Source: Poecilobothrus nobilitatus (taxonomy: Eukaryota > Arthropoda > Insecta > Diptera > Dolichopodidae). From it: a DNA stretch of 64,000 bases. The stretch spans positions 215,532,093 to 215,596,092 of the forward strand of contig OX352773.1 of the NCBI GenBank assembly GCA_947095535.1, read 5' to 3'. Positions 22,590 through 34,389 of the stretch are shown here, one piece after another. Below the pieces are notes generated by a model, which worked only from the letters and a program-made list of their open reading frames with translations, was not told the DNA's origin and searched no databases. Each line of letters starts with the position of its first letter. Within the stretch, counting starts at the first letter, position 1. The translations under genes and the position numbers were made by a program.

Positions 22590-23671
22590 AACATGTTGAG
22601 TCCCTCACTTATCACCCATGAAAATACTCAAACGTTTCAAAGCCCTGTGCTCGCGGGTAAACATAAAAATAAACATGCTTTAAGTCCCAAGTTTATTGTG
22701 TATCACCGATGAACATTGCTGAATGTTCGCAAAATCCTAAATCAATTTAATGTACATGTTTGGGTTGGGTACGTAATTCCAAAAAAAAAATCCATTTACA
22801 TTCCAAAAAAAAATTCCAGAAAAAAAAATTCCAAAAAAAAAAATTCCTAAATTCAAAATTTAATGGGAAACATTTTAAATAGCGATAAAAACAGCCTCTA
22901 AACAAATTATTGGGACTCTATGATTTTGTAACCAATTGATAAATCGCTTCTAACATCTTTTTAGATACACATTTCAACAACAAGCCTTTTGAAATAGTGG
23001 GGGCTACAACCCACAAAACCGCCCTCATCAAATTATTGGATACTGATTTTGTAATCAATAACAAAATCCCACCTTTTTTTTACATACATATTTCAACAAA
23101 AATATATTGAAAAGAGTGGGGGCTGCCGTCTCCAAATCCCTGCTAAACAAATTATTGAGACCCTGATTTTGAAACTAACTATAAAATTTCTCCTAATTCA
23201 GAATCTCACATATTTACATTTATACATATTCTGTAAAAGGCGTGTAGTTCTGCTTTTCTAACTAGCTTTAAAATTCTTCCTAATTATTTTTTTACCAACA
23301 TATTTTAATACTAAAGTATTAAAAATAATTGGAGCTATCGTTCCGAAATCCTCACTATCATTTTCACACAGTAGAGACTCCCGCTCTCACTAATCAAATT
23401 GTTAAAGTTTGAAGTTTGAATGCTTGCTAAAAAAACTTTGTCTTCAATCACAAAGAATATATGTATTTCATTTTGTGGACTCTTTTTCAATATTTTAAAA
23501 TTTTGTTATTTGGAATTTTTTTCTTTGCAATTTTTTTTCATTGTTTGGAATTTTGTAATTTTGAAATTCCTACAGGTTTTTTCCTTTAAAAATATTCACT
23601 GCGGTAATTTACTGCAAAACTTAGCGGAAGTTTATTTTTATGTTCACCGATGAGCGTGGAACTCAACATAT
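22590..23671. mobile_element. Foldback-type element with long inverted arms around ~120-bp tandem units
   Basis: The left end ATGTTGAGTCCCTCACTTATC pairs with the right end (reverse complement ATGTTGAGTTCCACGCTCATC). Inside it, GGTAAACATAAAAATAAAC on the left pairs with GTTTATTTTTATGTTCACC on the right. Next, a row of AATTCCAAAAAAAA words (22770-22850) on the left is mirrored by GGAATTTTTTTC-type words (23505-23565) on the right. The core holds about four tandem units. Nothing resembles a transposase. The + strand frame at 23420-23653 lies in the right arm. Confidence 0.7.
22860..23360. repeat. ~120-bp tandem repeat array
   Basis: The anchor CAAATTATTG(G/A)GA(C/T)(C/A)CT occurs at 22903, 23029 and 23148, and decayed units follow to about 23350. 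Each unit also has GGGGGCTACAACCC-like and ACATA(C)ATATTTCAACAA words. Related units occur at 17780-17900 and, inverted, at 39650-39900. Confidence 0.75.
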
Positions 23672-23679
23672 TAAGTGAA

Positions 23680-24500
23680 CTTTAATAATCTACCTTATTA
23701 TAACTTCATTTTTCAAAATACTGAAAAATTTTTTTTAATTTTTAATTAATTTTTTAATTAATTTAATATGTGATAAATGATTCTTGACAATTTTTTCAAT
23801 TTCAATTATTAACATATTGTCAGTTTTTAGTTTTTTTCTTATCTCACATTTCTAGAATATAAAATTTTTAACCGAAGAATATTTTATTCAATACGTTTGA
23901 TACATTTTAGCTCGAAATAATTTTCTATTCAGCAGTGGTTTACTCATATTTTTAATATTTAATTAATTAATATTTTAGATTTAGTTTATATTGAAATTTT
24001 TCGAATATTATTTGTACGGGAATTTCCTACATAACATAAAGTATTAAAATAGAGGAAAAAGAATCAAAAAATTATAGTGAACCGGATGAAAATCGTGACA
24101 ATTGAATAATTATATGATTTTAACTTGCTACAGTAGAATTTCATATTTTTAAATAAATATTTAAGTATCAATTTATTTGATATTGAAAATAATGACAACA
24201 ATAATATTAAAATGAATAATTTAAATGAAAAATGAAAATAATTGAAAATTAAAATAGTATTTCATTTTTAAATGTTATTGATTTTTCAGTTTACATCTAT
24301 TATTAATTTATTTGACTCAATTTCAATTAAAAATTTTTCGAATTTCCTTTTGTTTATATTCATATTTTACAGAATATAAATTAGAAAAAATATTTGAAAT
24401 TTTTAAAATCACTAATTCCAAACAAATAAGTACATAATTTAAGAAATTCCTAGTTCATTCATTTTAATTAGAAACAGGATCTTAGAAATTAGCTTCAAAT
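23680..24500. other. AT-rich intron sequence, nothing recognised
   Basis: Repetitive TTAATTAATTTT-type words (23735-23765) and otherwise featureless A/T sequence. Confidence 0.5.
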
Positions 24501-24504
24501 TATA

Positions 24505-24615
24505 ATGAAATAAAACAGAAGATAATACCAAAAGTTATTTAAAGCGCATATTTTTTAAAGGTAAGAAAAGATTTTGAAAAATTAAACGACACTTTTTTTC
24601 AATTTGAAAGAAGCT
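24505..24615 (-). repeat. Possible DINE-like fragment
   Basis: AAACAGAAGATAATACCAAA, AGTTATTTAAAGCGCATATT and TTTTAAAGG follow the order of the copy A and copy B edge. It is short and diverged. Confidence 0.3.
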
Positions 24616-24664
24616 CTATTTTTCTTTTTCCTGCGAGAGGTGTAAATCTTCAAAAAACATCAAA

Positions 24665-25640
24665 TAAAATCTAGGCCCCTTTGGTAGTGTGGGATTTTTA
24701 CCCACTAAAACCACCTCACTCCGTAGACAGTATAACGGGCTAATCATCCATACTGCAAAGCAATGGCTGAAGAATAGGATGACGAAAGGAAAAGGGATAA
24801 GGAAGAGAAAAATTGATCTTAAATTGTAGGAGTGGGATTAAATGGGAAATTTAGCAGAAGCAAGTTGACTGACTACTTGAACCTCTCTAAATTATACGAC
24901 TCGGGAAATACCTGTGGTGGTAATGTCCTCCATAATTTCGAAGTGCGACTCTACTACGTAATTATGGGAAAGAGCTACTCTGCGTGTCTTACATCGAACT
25001 GGTTGAAGATTGGGTCTGATACTTTTAATTTCGCCAGAGGCGTTGCCCAAGAGGTATTTATAAAAAAGACAAGTAGCTTCTACATTTCGGTCTTTTTGTT
25101 ATTTCAAAATCATTAATAACTTTAATAACTTTTTTTTTAATCTTATCCAGAAACTGTAGGGAAGTGCTTGCAGCGCCAGTGAAGATGTGAGAGTCATATT
25201 TAAGTCTTGACCGAATGTGCGTTTTGTATGTTAGAAGGAGATCGGAAGATGTAAAGTATTTCTTATTTCTGCTTAAAAGGCCTAGATATTTCGCGGATCT
25301 TTAGCGAACGCAAAAATTTGGTCGTCCAACGAAAATTTTCCATTTATTTCCATGTCTAAGATCGTTACTGATTCAGAGTCTTTAATATTTACATTTCCAA
25401 AAAAATTTTGGGCAGAAAGGGACTTCTTTTTGTTGATAACAGGCAACTGTGTATTTCAGAAGTTTTAAAACTTACTCTATTAATGCAACGCCATTCTTCT
25501 ATTAATCGAAGGTCACAGTTTAAAGAACTTTAAATTTTGGATCGTTCATGCGCCACCGAATTTGAGGTAGCATTCTCAAAAAGATAAAAACAGTTGTCAA
25601 AGTGCTTTCATCAGCAAAGCTATGAATTTTATTTGAAGTT
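24665..25640 (-). pseudogene. CR1-clade LINE, degraded RT C-terminal part plus 3' UTR
   Basis: Read on the - strand from 25635: FADESTLTT matches the CR1 catalytic FADDSTL box (second D to E). RWRMNDPKF follows, then AKYLGLLSRNKKYFTSSDLL, then YKTHIRSRLKYDSHIFTGA and LQFLDKIKK. This is the order of the RT thumb and connection of CR1-type LINEs. Further on ATCLFYKYLLGNASGEI and a decayed C-terminus follow to about 24835. The 3' UTR (24665-24730 on the + strand) ends with GGTGGTTTTAGTGGGTAAAA on the - strand and is shared with 32725. Several frameshifts and stops make it dead. The open + strand frame at 24832-25116 is antisense to it. Confidence 0.8.
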
Positions 25641-25649
25641 ATGGAACAC

Positions 25650-28600
25650 GTATACTTATAACTTTAATCTAGAAACTTTAACTTATTTCTTGAAGGAAGC
25701 GCAGTCTTACAAAATTTTATTTTTACATAAGAATAAAGTTAAATACTAAAAATAGCAAAAAATTGCATAATTTTGTTATTAGTTTATAAAGTTCATATCC
25801 TTAAATTTAAGAATCTTAAATAAAATAAAACTAAATGTTGATGAAATCTATACTGATATATAAGATATCGAGGGCTATATAGTCTCCTACAACTAAACAA
25901 TTTTAAAATAAATGAAGTTAACATAAAAATTTTAAAAGATAACATCTTAATAATAACATTTCTTTTTTTCTACAACATTTAAATCTATTATATATTATAA
26001 ATTATAAAGTTAAACAATAAATGTAGTAATTTAAAAATTAAATACTATACCCTTAATTTACTTATATTAATAATAAAAAAAGCAAAAAAAAAAATAAACC
26101 CTAACATAGTGTTATTAAACTTCAGATTCCACCACAATTACAAAAAAATAAAGAAACAAAACCAACTCTTCACAGAATATCATAATTAAAGTAATTATCC
26201 AAAAGACTAAATCTCCTGTTTTTTTTTTTTTTTTTAACATTTTCTATACATTTGTTTTTCAACTGAAAAACAAGAAATCCAAGAAGGCTCTACAAACTTA
26301 AACAATTAATTCAAAAAACACAACAAATCCCGCAAAAACTGAAAAAAAAAGCAGGAAGAAAAAGAAAAAGTTTAAATTCGTTAACCCTCATTTAAAAAAA
26401 CATTGTTATACTTGTTATAAAATTAAAGAATTTACTTCCCATTTTTCTTTTGTTTTTCTAATTTTATTTAACATTTATTTTAATATTTCCTGTGCCTAAT
26501 TATTCAAAAAAAAAAAAAAAAAAAACAAAAAGCAAAAAATAGAAAAAAATAAAATAAAAAAAAGAAACAAAACTGACAATCTCATTTTCTGGTTAACTTT
26601 TCATTTAATTTTTCTTTTATTTTAATTTTTTCCGATGACAAGTATATTACAAGCAGAATCAGTTTTGGAAAATTTAAAAACTTTTTTTCCTTCCATAAGC
26701 AAAATAATAAGTTCAAAAAATAAAATGATTATGTTTTTTTTTTTTATTAATCTAAACAACTCTGGGCTATATACTAAAATGAAAACATTAACATATTCCG
26801 ACTAACCGTTTGTATCATCATATAACTTTTTATAAATCTTTAGAAATTTAAAGTTCCTAGAAGGAATTATGTTTGTTATTTTTAAAATGTTCCAGCTTTT
26901 TAAAATAGCTCAAAATGTAGACGTCAACATAATTTTAAGATATAATTTTAAATATTATGTTTAATTTAACCTTTATTTGACCTTTACATATTAACATTAA
27001 AAATAAAAGCAATCAAGAATATAAGCTTAATAATCAAGAATAATTATTTTATTTTTTAAATCTATATCTATATTTTAATCTGTAACTTAAATCTAGATCT
27101 ATACTTAATAAAATTCAAATCACTTATCCGCTGTCACTAACGGTACATTAAATATATACCACCAGAATGTTTAAAAACAGTAACAACAAAAAAACAAATA
27201 AACTAAAAATATACTTGTGTATATATATATATTTTTTTTTGTGGAGAGAGAACTAAACGAAAACCGTCAAAGATTTTAGAAGAAAATTGTTCACTTTATT
27301 TATCTGAAATAGCCAAGAGATGCCACAGTTTATAAAATATGAACAAAAAAAAAAAAAAAAAAAATGTACTAAAAATTCTTGATTAAGTCAAAACTTTTTA
27401 CAATTTTGTTTTATTTTTAAATTATATATATATATATATAGATATAAACATTTTTTTTTTTTTTTGTACTCACCATTCTGTACAATCCTCCTTCTTTTTT
27501 CTTACTACTTCTCTTAATTCAAAAGTCAAATAATTTGTGATGACAGGTTTAAACTTTACTATTTAACACTAATATACAAATAAACACGGGTAAATGAATT
27601 TATGTATACAATACGAAGAAAAAGAAAAAAAAATTTCAGAAAATTTTTCGTAAGAATGAATGCTTTTGAAACTAAAAATATAAAATAGTTGATCTTGATA
27701 TGTATAAGGTATAAGTAGAAACCAAAATTAATAATAAAAATTGACTAACTCTTTTTAAAAAAAATTTTTTTGTTAGTTTATAGGATAAAACTTACATAGG
27801 GATATATAGAGTACAGAATCAAGGAAATTTTATTTTATCTTTCTTTAAATTACGCTATAGTATATCTGATTTAATTTTTTATATAACAAATCTTAGGTTA
27901 AGTGAAATGATAGTTCACCAGATGAAGCCTTAAAATGTATAATGATGTCACTTTAGATTTATTTCCATATTTTACGTTTAATAAAGTGTTAATGGAAATT
28001 CAAAACATTTTACTTCTTTTGTAACCTTTAAATATTTAAAAAGGGACACAAAATTTTTAGTTGCTGTTAGATCTTTTAAGAAATTGTATAAGAAGACGAA
28101 CACTTCTGACCAAACAATGAATATTTCGAAATTTAACTTATACTTAGAATAATTATGATATAATTTGAATTTAATAACTTAAATTATTTTGGTTGTGGCA
28201 TATTTTATATAAAAGCAATCTCTAATTCATGTTATTCTAATAATCAAACTAATCTAAATCTAATAAATTATCTTTTCAAAATATCTAGTTCAAAAATAAA
28301 TAATATTATTTTTAAAATTTACCCATTACACTCCAATTAATGAAAATAACGGAAACAAACTGACTAGATTATCGTTCTCTTGAACAATTCTTTTCATCTT
28401 TTGCCATGTATATCTTTGAATTGTGGTTTAATTCTTATTGATCTTATCAAGACCAGATCAGAGCAGATATTATCTTCCTTTTGGATTTCATTTGAACGCC
28501 ATTTATATATTCATATGTTATAATTACGAAGTCTATTAAATTTTCTACGTAAACTTTATATTGAATCAATTTGAATTGATGTTAAACTATAAGCATTCTT

Positions 28601-29855
28601 ACACGAGATAATGAATCAAATTTACATAACAAGTACTGTTATAAATTACTGTTATAAAAGTACTGTTATAAATTAAAACAAAAAATACAAAATTTACTAC
28701 AGATAATTAAGGGACTAACATTACATGCGTGCAACGAATGACACATTATACTACAAAATAAAATATTGAAAATCCTTCAAAAGTACAGTACAATTTCAAT
28801 AAATAAAACAGAAAAATTATATTCTTTTTGTTATAAAACAAAAAAAAAAAAAATTCAAAAAGTTTTTAACTTATGAAAAATTCTAAATATTTTTTTTGTT
28901 TTTTTAACTAATTCTGTTTCTTTCTATCATCATTCACTTTTAGATACAATTTTAGATTTTTCTCACCACATTGTGATGTTTTTATATTCTTCTTCTATTT
29001 TTATTTTATTTGTTTCTTTATCGTGTACCCAAATTGTACAAAAGTAACCAAGTGTATATTTATAAATTTTTTTTCATTTTGTTTTTGTTTTTTTTTTGAT
29101 TTTTCATTTTTGTTTGTTTCAACTTTTATGTGACATAAATTCAACAATGTACACGAACATAATAACGGAAGAAATGTTGTCCTTTTTTTTTTTTTTTTAA
29201 AATAACAAAAAAAATAAGCAAGAAAATTTATTTTTATTTGTTTTTGTTTGTTTTAATTTTTTTTTTAACATTATGTTTTTTAAAACATAAAATATGCATT
29301 TCCGTCCAATTTCAAAATGTTTTCAGTCAAGTTCAAAGCCATGATAAGCTTCAGAAAAATTTGTTTTTCTTTTGTTTTTCTTAATTTTGTACTAAAAATA
29401 ATTTTGATTTTTTTTTTTGTACTAAAAGTTCTAAACAAAGACATATAAATAAAAAAAAAAACAAAAAATCGTTCCCAGTACTGCTGCTGCTATAATATCT
29501 AGTATTACTGCTATTAACTTTGTTTTGAATGTTTAAAAAAAGTAACAACAAAAATAAAAAATATTTTTTTAATATTTTTATACTTTGTTCTTATCCCAGA
29601 TGATGACAAAATAAAAGAGAATTTCATCACAAGAATCATAAAAACAACAACAAAAACAAGAAGAGAAAAAAACCAAAAATACTGCAAAGTAAAAATATAT
29701 GAAAAACGACAAACAATTTTCAGAAATTAAAAACAAAAAAAAAAAAAAACTATATAAAACAAAAATGTTTAGCTATTGCATAATATTTTGAACATACATT
29801 ATTTCAAATAATAAAGTATATATGCTGAGCAGATATTTATATCGTTATCTTGATA
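25650..29855. other. Very AT-rich intron block with homopolymers and microsatellites
   Basis: It contains many A or T runs of 12-22 (for example 26221-26236, 26507-26525, 27344-27364, 29181-29199) and a (TA)n tract at 27424-27441. A minor tandem of TACTGTTATAAAT words lies at 28632-28676. No coding, tRNA-like or transposon signal seen. Confidence 0.55.
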
Positions 29856-29856
29856 G

Positions 29857-30068
29857 AAATAAAGTTCCGGGGCCTCGGTGGCATAGTGGGTAAGAGCGTA
29901 TAAAATACTCTGTAAACACCGAGCGAATGTGGGTTCAAAACCCACACACGTCGTAAGAGTTATTCCCCCTTACGACATGTATAGCCACGCCTGAACAGGA
30001 AAAGGCTGTGTAATTTCCTGTCCACATTTATGTGGCAGAGAAATACAAAAAAAATAAAATAAAGTTCC
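29857..30068 (+). mobile_element. tRNA-derived SINE-A copy 3 with target-site duplication
   Basis: A perfect 12-bp duplication (AAATAAAGTTCC, 29857-29868 and 30057-30068) brackets the body. The body reads GGGGCCTCGGTGGCATAGTG, GGTAAGAGCG (A box), TATAAAATACTCTGTAAACACC, TGGGTTCAAAACCCACAC (B box), GTCGTAAGAGTTATTCCCCC, then GCCTGAACAGGAAAAGGCTG, AATTTCCTGTCCAC and TGTGGCAGAGAAAT plus an A tail. This is the best-preserved copy and a good family reference. Confidence 0.92.
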
Positions 30069-30730
30069 TTCTGAAAATCGTTTCTTCTGCAACAAAAAGC
30101 TTCTTTCCAGCAACAAGATTAATTAAATGCTTCAACAACTTAAATCTGTACTACATATTATTTCTTTTCTATATACAATAAATTTCAATAAAATCAATTT
30201 TCAAAACTGTCATATATGTTTTATATGTCAAATTGCCAAAAGATGAAATAATTAGCAACCGTTTTAAGAACTAAAGAAAAAAAAAACACACTTATTACCT
30301 ATATTATTTTTTCTTTATTCTGTTGAAGGTCTGTCTTTATTCTTTATTCATACGAATTTAATATGTTAATTTAATATGTTTACATATAAATTCTAATATG
30401 TAAAATCAACTCAAAAGTCACTGTCATCCTTACCGCATTCACCATAGAAAATATTCGATTTCCATTTTTATTCCAAAATTAATAAAAAAGTCATCTTTAA
30501 GCATAGTATACACGGTATTGTATGTAATATCTAAAACTAACTATACATAACAATTTATTTTTGTTTCGTAAGAATTCTGTTTACTTTACTTTCATCACTT
30601 TTAATTTCACCATTTTTAGCAAGAAATGGTTTATGGTATGATCTAATACAATAATTTATATATAATTTGAGTTTTAAAGCATTATGGTACAAAAATCTGA
30701 TATTAGATTTCTATAAACAACATCATAGTA

Positions 30731-30912
30731 GGGGCCTCGGTGTATAAATTACCTTGATGGTAACAGCGTATAAATTACGCTATAAACACGAAGGTAGTGT
30801 TTATTCGAATACCGCACAAGTCATAAGAATAATTCCTCCTTAGGACATTTACAGCAACGCCTGAAAAGGAAAGGCTGGCGGGGGAATGAAATAAAAACAA
30901 AAAAAAAAAAAA
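30731..30912 (+). mobile_element. tRNA-derived SINE-A copy 4, shortened 3' part
   Basis: GGGGCCTCGGTG, a changed A-box region (ACCTTGATGGTAACAGCG), GTATAAATTACGCTATAAAC, decayed B box, GTCATAAGAATAATTCC, CGCCTGAAAAGGAAAGGCTG. It then jumps to GCGGGGGAATGAAAT and an A run, so about 25 bp of the usual 3' hairpin region is absent. The - strand frame at 30775-30975 is a shadow of it. Confidence 0.8.
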
Positions 30913-30914
30913 CA

Positions 30915-32170
30915 CGATAGTGAAATTTACGTGCCTAAAAAATTTTTTTTCTTTTAATTTAAATTTTTTTAGCAATACGCAATTTTTAGCAATTTTAACT
31001 ACACATATGAGAATAATACAGATTATCTAAAGATTCGTCGGAATTTAAATAAATCTTTATTGACTTGTAATATCAAAAACAAAGTTGAAATTTTTAAAAA
31101 TTCATAAAAACAAACTTCAGTTAAACACGTATAATCTTTTTAGAATTAGGCAGACTAACAAATAAAAAAATGAAATCATACTAATAAGAAAATAAATTTC
31201 TTTTTGCTTGCAAATAAAAATATGAACTAAACAAAAATATTTTGCTTCAATTTTTTGTTTTTTTTTTTTTTCTAAATTACGTGAAGGATTCTTCTGTGCT
31301 GTGTGTTTTTTTTTGTCTTATTGGAAGGAAGTTGGATTTCCTTTGTCTTTGTTTTTTTTTTTTAATTCATGCTTTCCATCTTCTGTCTTATGTTCATTGC
31401 AATGTTTTATATCTGCAAAACAAGTATAAGATGAAGCAATTTTTACAAATAATGGATTTTTTTTTGGATATTTTCTTTTATTTTTATTTTTTTGAATAAG
31501 AGGAATTTAATTCCATTTTTCAGTTCCATTAATTTTTTTTTTTTTCTTTTTATTTTCCTTTTTGTTATGTAAATTTTTTATTTTTTTACATTTAACATTA
31601 CCTGTAGTACAACGCGAATATTGCGTTTCCATGACAAATCAAGCATCAAAAAAAAAAAAAAAAGCAGAAAAATTTAAGAAAATTTTGACTGACTGATCGT
31701 TGCATAGCAATTTTTAATATTATTTAGGTTGAATGATTTTTCTTTTTTTTTTCTTCTTTGTTAATAAAAAAAAAAAAATATAACAAAACTTTGTAAAATA
31801 TGATGAAACAAAAATTTAATTGTCCTTTATAGCGGTAATAAAAGCCAAAAAAATATAGAAATAAAAAACTATTTTTAAAAGTTATGTAATGCAAAAAATC
31901 GTGAATAAGATAGAAATGAAGGATTTATTTGTTTTTTTTTTTTTTAGTGCACTTTATAAATGTAAAAAAGTTTTTTATTAATTTTTCTTTTATGTTTTTT
32001 TTTGTGCTAGTAAAATTTTATTGAAGAAAATTGATTACTTGGAATAAAACAATATTTTTTTTTTTCAAGATGATCTCTTATATTGATTAGATGTGAGTAA
32101 GAACATACTCGTAAGTGGAACTTACCTTACTTCTGCCTTTAGTTTGTCTATTTTAATTTAGTTATATGTG
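30915..32170. other. AT-rich intron sequence, nothing recognised
   Basis: Long T runs (31255-31275, 31350-31362, 31534-31546). The T-rich frame at 31242-31499 is Phe-rich low complexity and not credible as a gene. Confidence 0.5.
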
Positions 32171-32174
32171 CTAT

Positions 32175-32520
32175 TGGGTATAAATTTTTTTAGCACATTT
32201 TAAAAATTTTAAAAATTGACTTCTTATGTTTATTACTTTCGTCCATCAGTCCGTTCGTTCGTCCATGCATTCATCCGTTGATTCGTCTATCTGCTTACGC
32301 AATTTTTAACCCGTTTGGGATAAAGAAATAAAATTTTAAACACAGTTAGAACACTCTTAAAATACTAAGAGTTGTAGAAGAATTTCTTAATGTAGCTGCA
32401 GTCGTGCCTTCGAAATTTCCAAAAACAACAGAAAATTTCGAAAATTCTATAAATTGAGACGTTGTTTTTACATTTGGACATTTAATTTAAACCCCTTTTT
32501 AAAGTCATCATCGGAAATTT
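32175..32520 (+). repeat. DINE-like head fragment
   Basis: TTTCGTCCATCAGTCCGTTC, GTTCGTCCATGCATTC, TCTATCTGCTTACGC and AATTTTTAACCCGTTTGGG follow the GTCCGTCC-then-ACCGTTT order of the DINE-like family. Confidence 0.4.
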
Positions 32521-32599
32521 AAAAGGAAATTTAGAATAACTTTCTTCCTATTCAAAGGAAAATTAAAAGTTTTGATGTAAATAGTATGGTCATTGTTTT

Positions 32600-32815
32600 T
32601 TTACAGTTGAACTTCCAATGCAATCCTTTCCTATCCCTACTCCCAAGCCAAATTACTGCGTTAGCAGCTAGGGGTTTCATCCATCCAATTGTATTCAATT
32701 CAAGGGTTTCATCCAATAGTACTGGGTAGGGGAGGTGGGTTTAGTCAGTAAGACTCCGACACTACCAAAGGGAATTCCTACCTCCATTAGAAAAAAAAAA
32801 TAAAATTAAAGTTAA
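32600..32815 (+). repeat. CR1-clade LINE 3' UTR remnant
   Basis: GGGTAGGGGAGGTGGGTTTA, then GTCAGTAAGACTCCGACACT, then ACCAAAGGG corresponds to the - strand 3' UTR sequence at 24665-24730 (GGAGTGAGGTGGTTTTAGTG, then ACTACCAAAGGGG). A small tandem of GGGTTTCATCCA words lies at 32670-32715. An A run follows. Confidence 0.6.
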
Positions 32816-33744
32816 GGAATTTTTTTTAATTATCTTTTTTTATGTGTCTTTAAAAATACTTATTAAATATATACTGCCTTATTTACTTTATTTATGATAT
32901 CTTAATATTTTTGTTATTGATTAGACGAAATTTTATTATTTTTTTATTGACAACTTAGGATTTATCGTATTAAATTATTTCAAAAAGTTTTAGTTCCATT
33001 CAACTAAATATAACATAAATAGACAAATTTATTTCGCATGCAAATAAAATACATAATTAAATATTTTAATGACAAACAATAACGATTTTTGATTAAAATA
33101 TAGAAAATAATTTAAATTTATTACAATATCCATTTAAATTTTATTCTTAATTTAATTATTAATTTAAAGTTAACTTCTACAATATCAAACCAACATACAA
33201 TAATTAATTTTAAATTTAAAATTTTTCTATTGTATAACACTTAGCTAAATAATGTCAGTTCCAATTGACATACAATTATTATTAGTTATAAAAATATTCA
33301 AAAAACAAAATCAAAAAAAAAACATTACATTAATTTATAAACGAGTTTAGTAGTATTTAAGGTTAGATAACATTTAATACCACAAAATATAGATAGGTAG
33401 TGGCATAAAACAATAAAAAATTTAAAAATAATATCTAAAGTATATTAACGTTACATATATGTAATATGTCAGTTTCAGGCGTAATTTCAAACTCAATCAC
33501 ATAATAATAATATTAGGTTATATTTTAAAAACTAAACACGATTTCTAGTGCTTTAATTGACATCTAATATTTTTTTTTGCAATATATTGTGACAGTAGTG
33601 GCATATAATTGACAAAAACCAAAAATTATTTTGAAAGGTTTTTTTTGAATAAAAGTTTGGTTTTTTTTTAAATATTTACCTAAAGTCTTTTTTTTTTTTT
33701 ATTTTTTTTTATTTTCCAAAAATATGTGCCTAATATATTAATTT

Positions 33745-34010
33745 TTAGCATTCTTTCGTCCATCTGTTTACAAAATTTTTAGACCATTAGAATATTTTTT
33801 TTTTATTATATCGCCATATTTTTTAAAGTCATAAAACCGTAAAACTACAAAATTGCAGTTTTTAGAAAGATCTTTAGAAATAAGTATAAGTTTCCAAAAA
33901 GGACATGTTTTAATTATCTTTCATCTTTATTAGTTATCAAAAATTGCATGTATTATTTTTATAAAATTGGAAATATCAGATCATTTTAATTCTTTTTTTT
34001 TTAGGTTATC
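33745..34010 (+). repeat. Possible DINE-like head fragment
   Basis: CTTTCGTCCATCTGTTTAC, AAAATTTTTAGACC, then ATTGCAGTTTTTAGAAAG and AAGTATAAGTTTCC resemble phrases in the other DINE-like fragments. Weak. Confidence 0.3.
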
Positions 34011-34294
34011 TGCAAAATTTTAAAACAACCTGTTTGGTTGGGTTTTAAACCTGTTTTGTAAACATCTTTTATTAATATAGGAATTGCAAGAAATTTAAGA
34101 AGTTTCTTTTGATTCCAGTGAAGAAAAAAATCTAATACAAAATTTTGATGCAAATAGTAAATAGTTTCCTATAACTGTGAATTTTGCAGAGGAATTGACA
34201 TTATAGATGAAGGGATGGCTTTCAAAGCATCTTTCGTCAGAGTGGTATCATCATGTCGAATAGTTCATGTTCATGTAGAATAGTTTTTCTATAT

Positions 34295-34380
34295 TTTGAA
34301 GGTGATCTACGTACCTAGAGTCTAAATAGCGATTACTGACATGTTAACTCATTCTTCATCAATAAAGAACAAACAAAAAA
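34295..34380 (+). repeat. Dispersed repeat 3' end shared with 49705-49785
   Basis: TTTTGAAGGTGATCTACG, CGATTACTGACATGTTAAC, CTCATTCTTCATCAATAAAG and AACAA appear in the same order at both sites. The ending in an A-rich tail suggests a LINE 3' end. Confidence 0.45.
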
Positions 34381-34389
34381 TAATTATAA

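Noticed and set aside
22770..23360. Repeat-spacer array resembling a CRISPR
   Set aside because: Units are about 120 bp, diverged, contiguous and inside inverted arms in a eukaryotic intron. There are no short identical repeats with unique spacers.
24832..25116. 94-codon + strand open frame as a gene
   Set aside because: It is antisense to the degraded CR1 RT tail, whose - strand frame carries recognisable motifs.
26221..26236. Long T and A runs as pol III terminators or retroposed poly(A) tails
   Set aside because: Such runs are everywhere in this DNA. Only those directly attached to a SINE or LINE body are meaningful.
31242..31499. Phe-rich 85-codon frame as a membrane protein
   Set aside because: It is produced by T runs. 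Hydrophobicity here reflects TTT codons and not a conserved protein.
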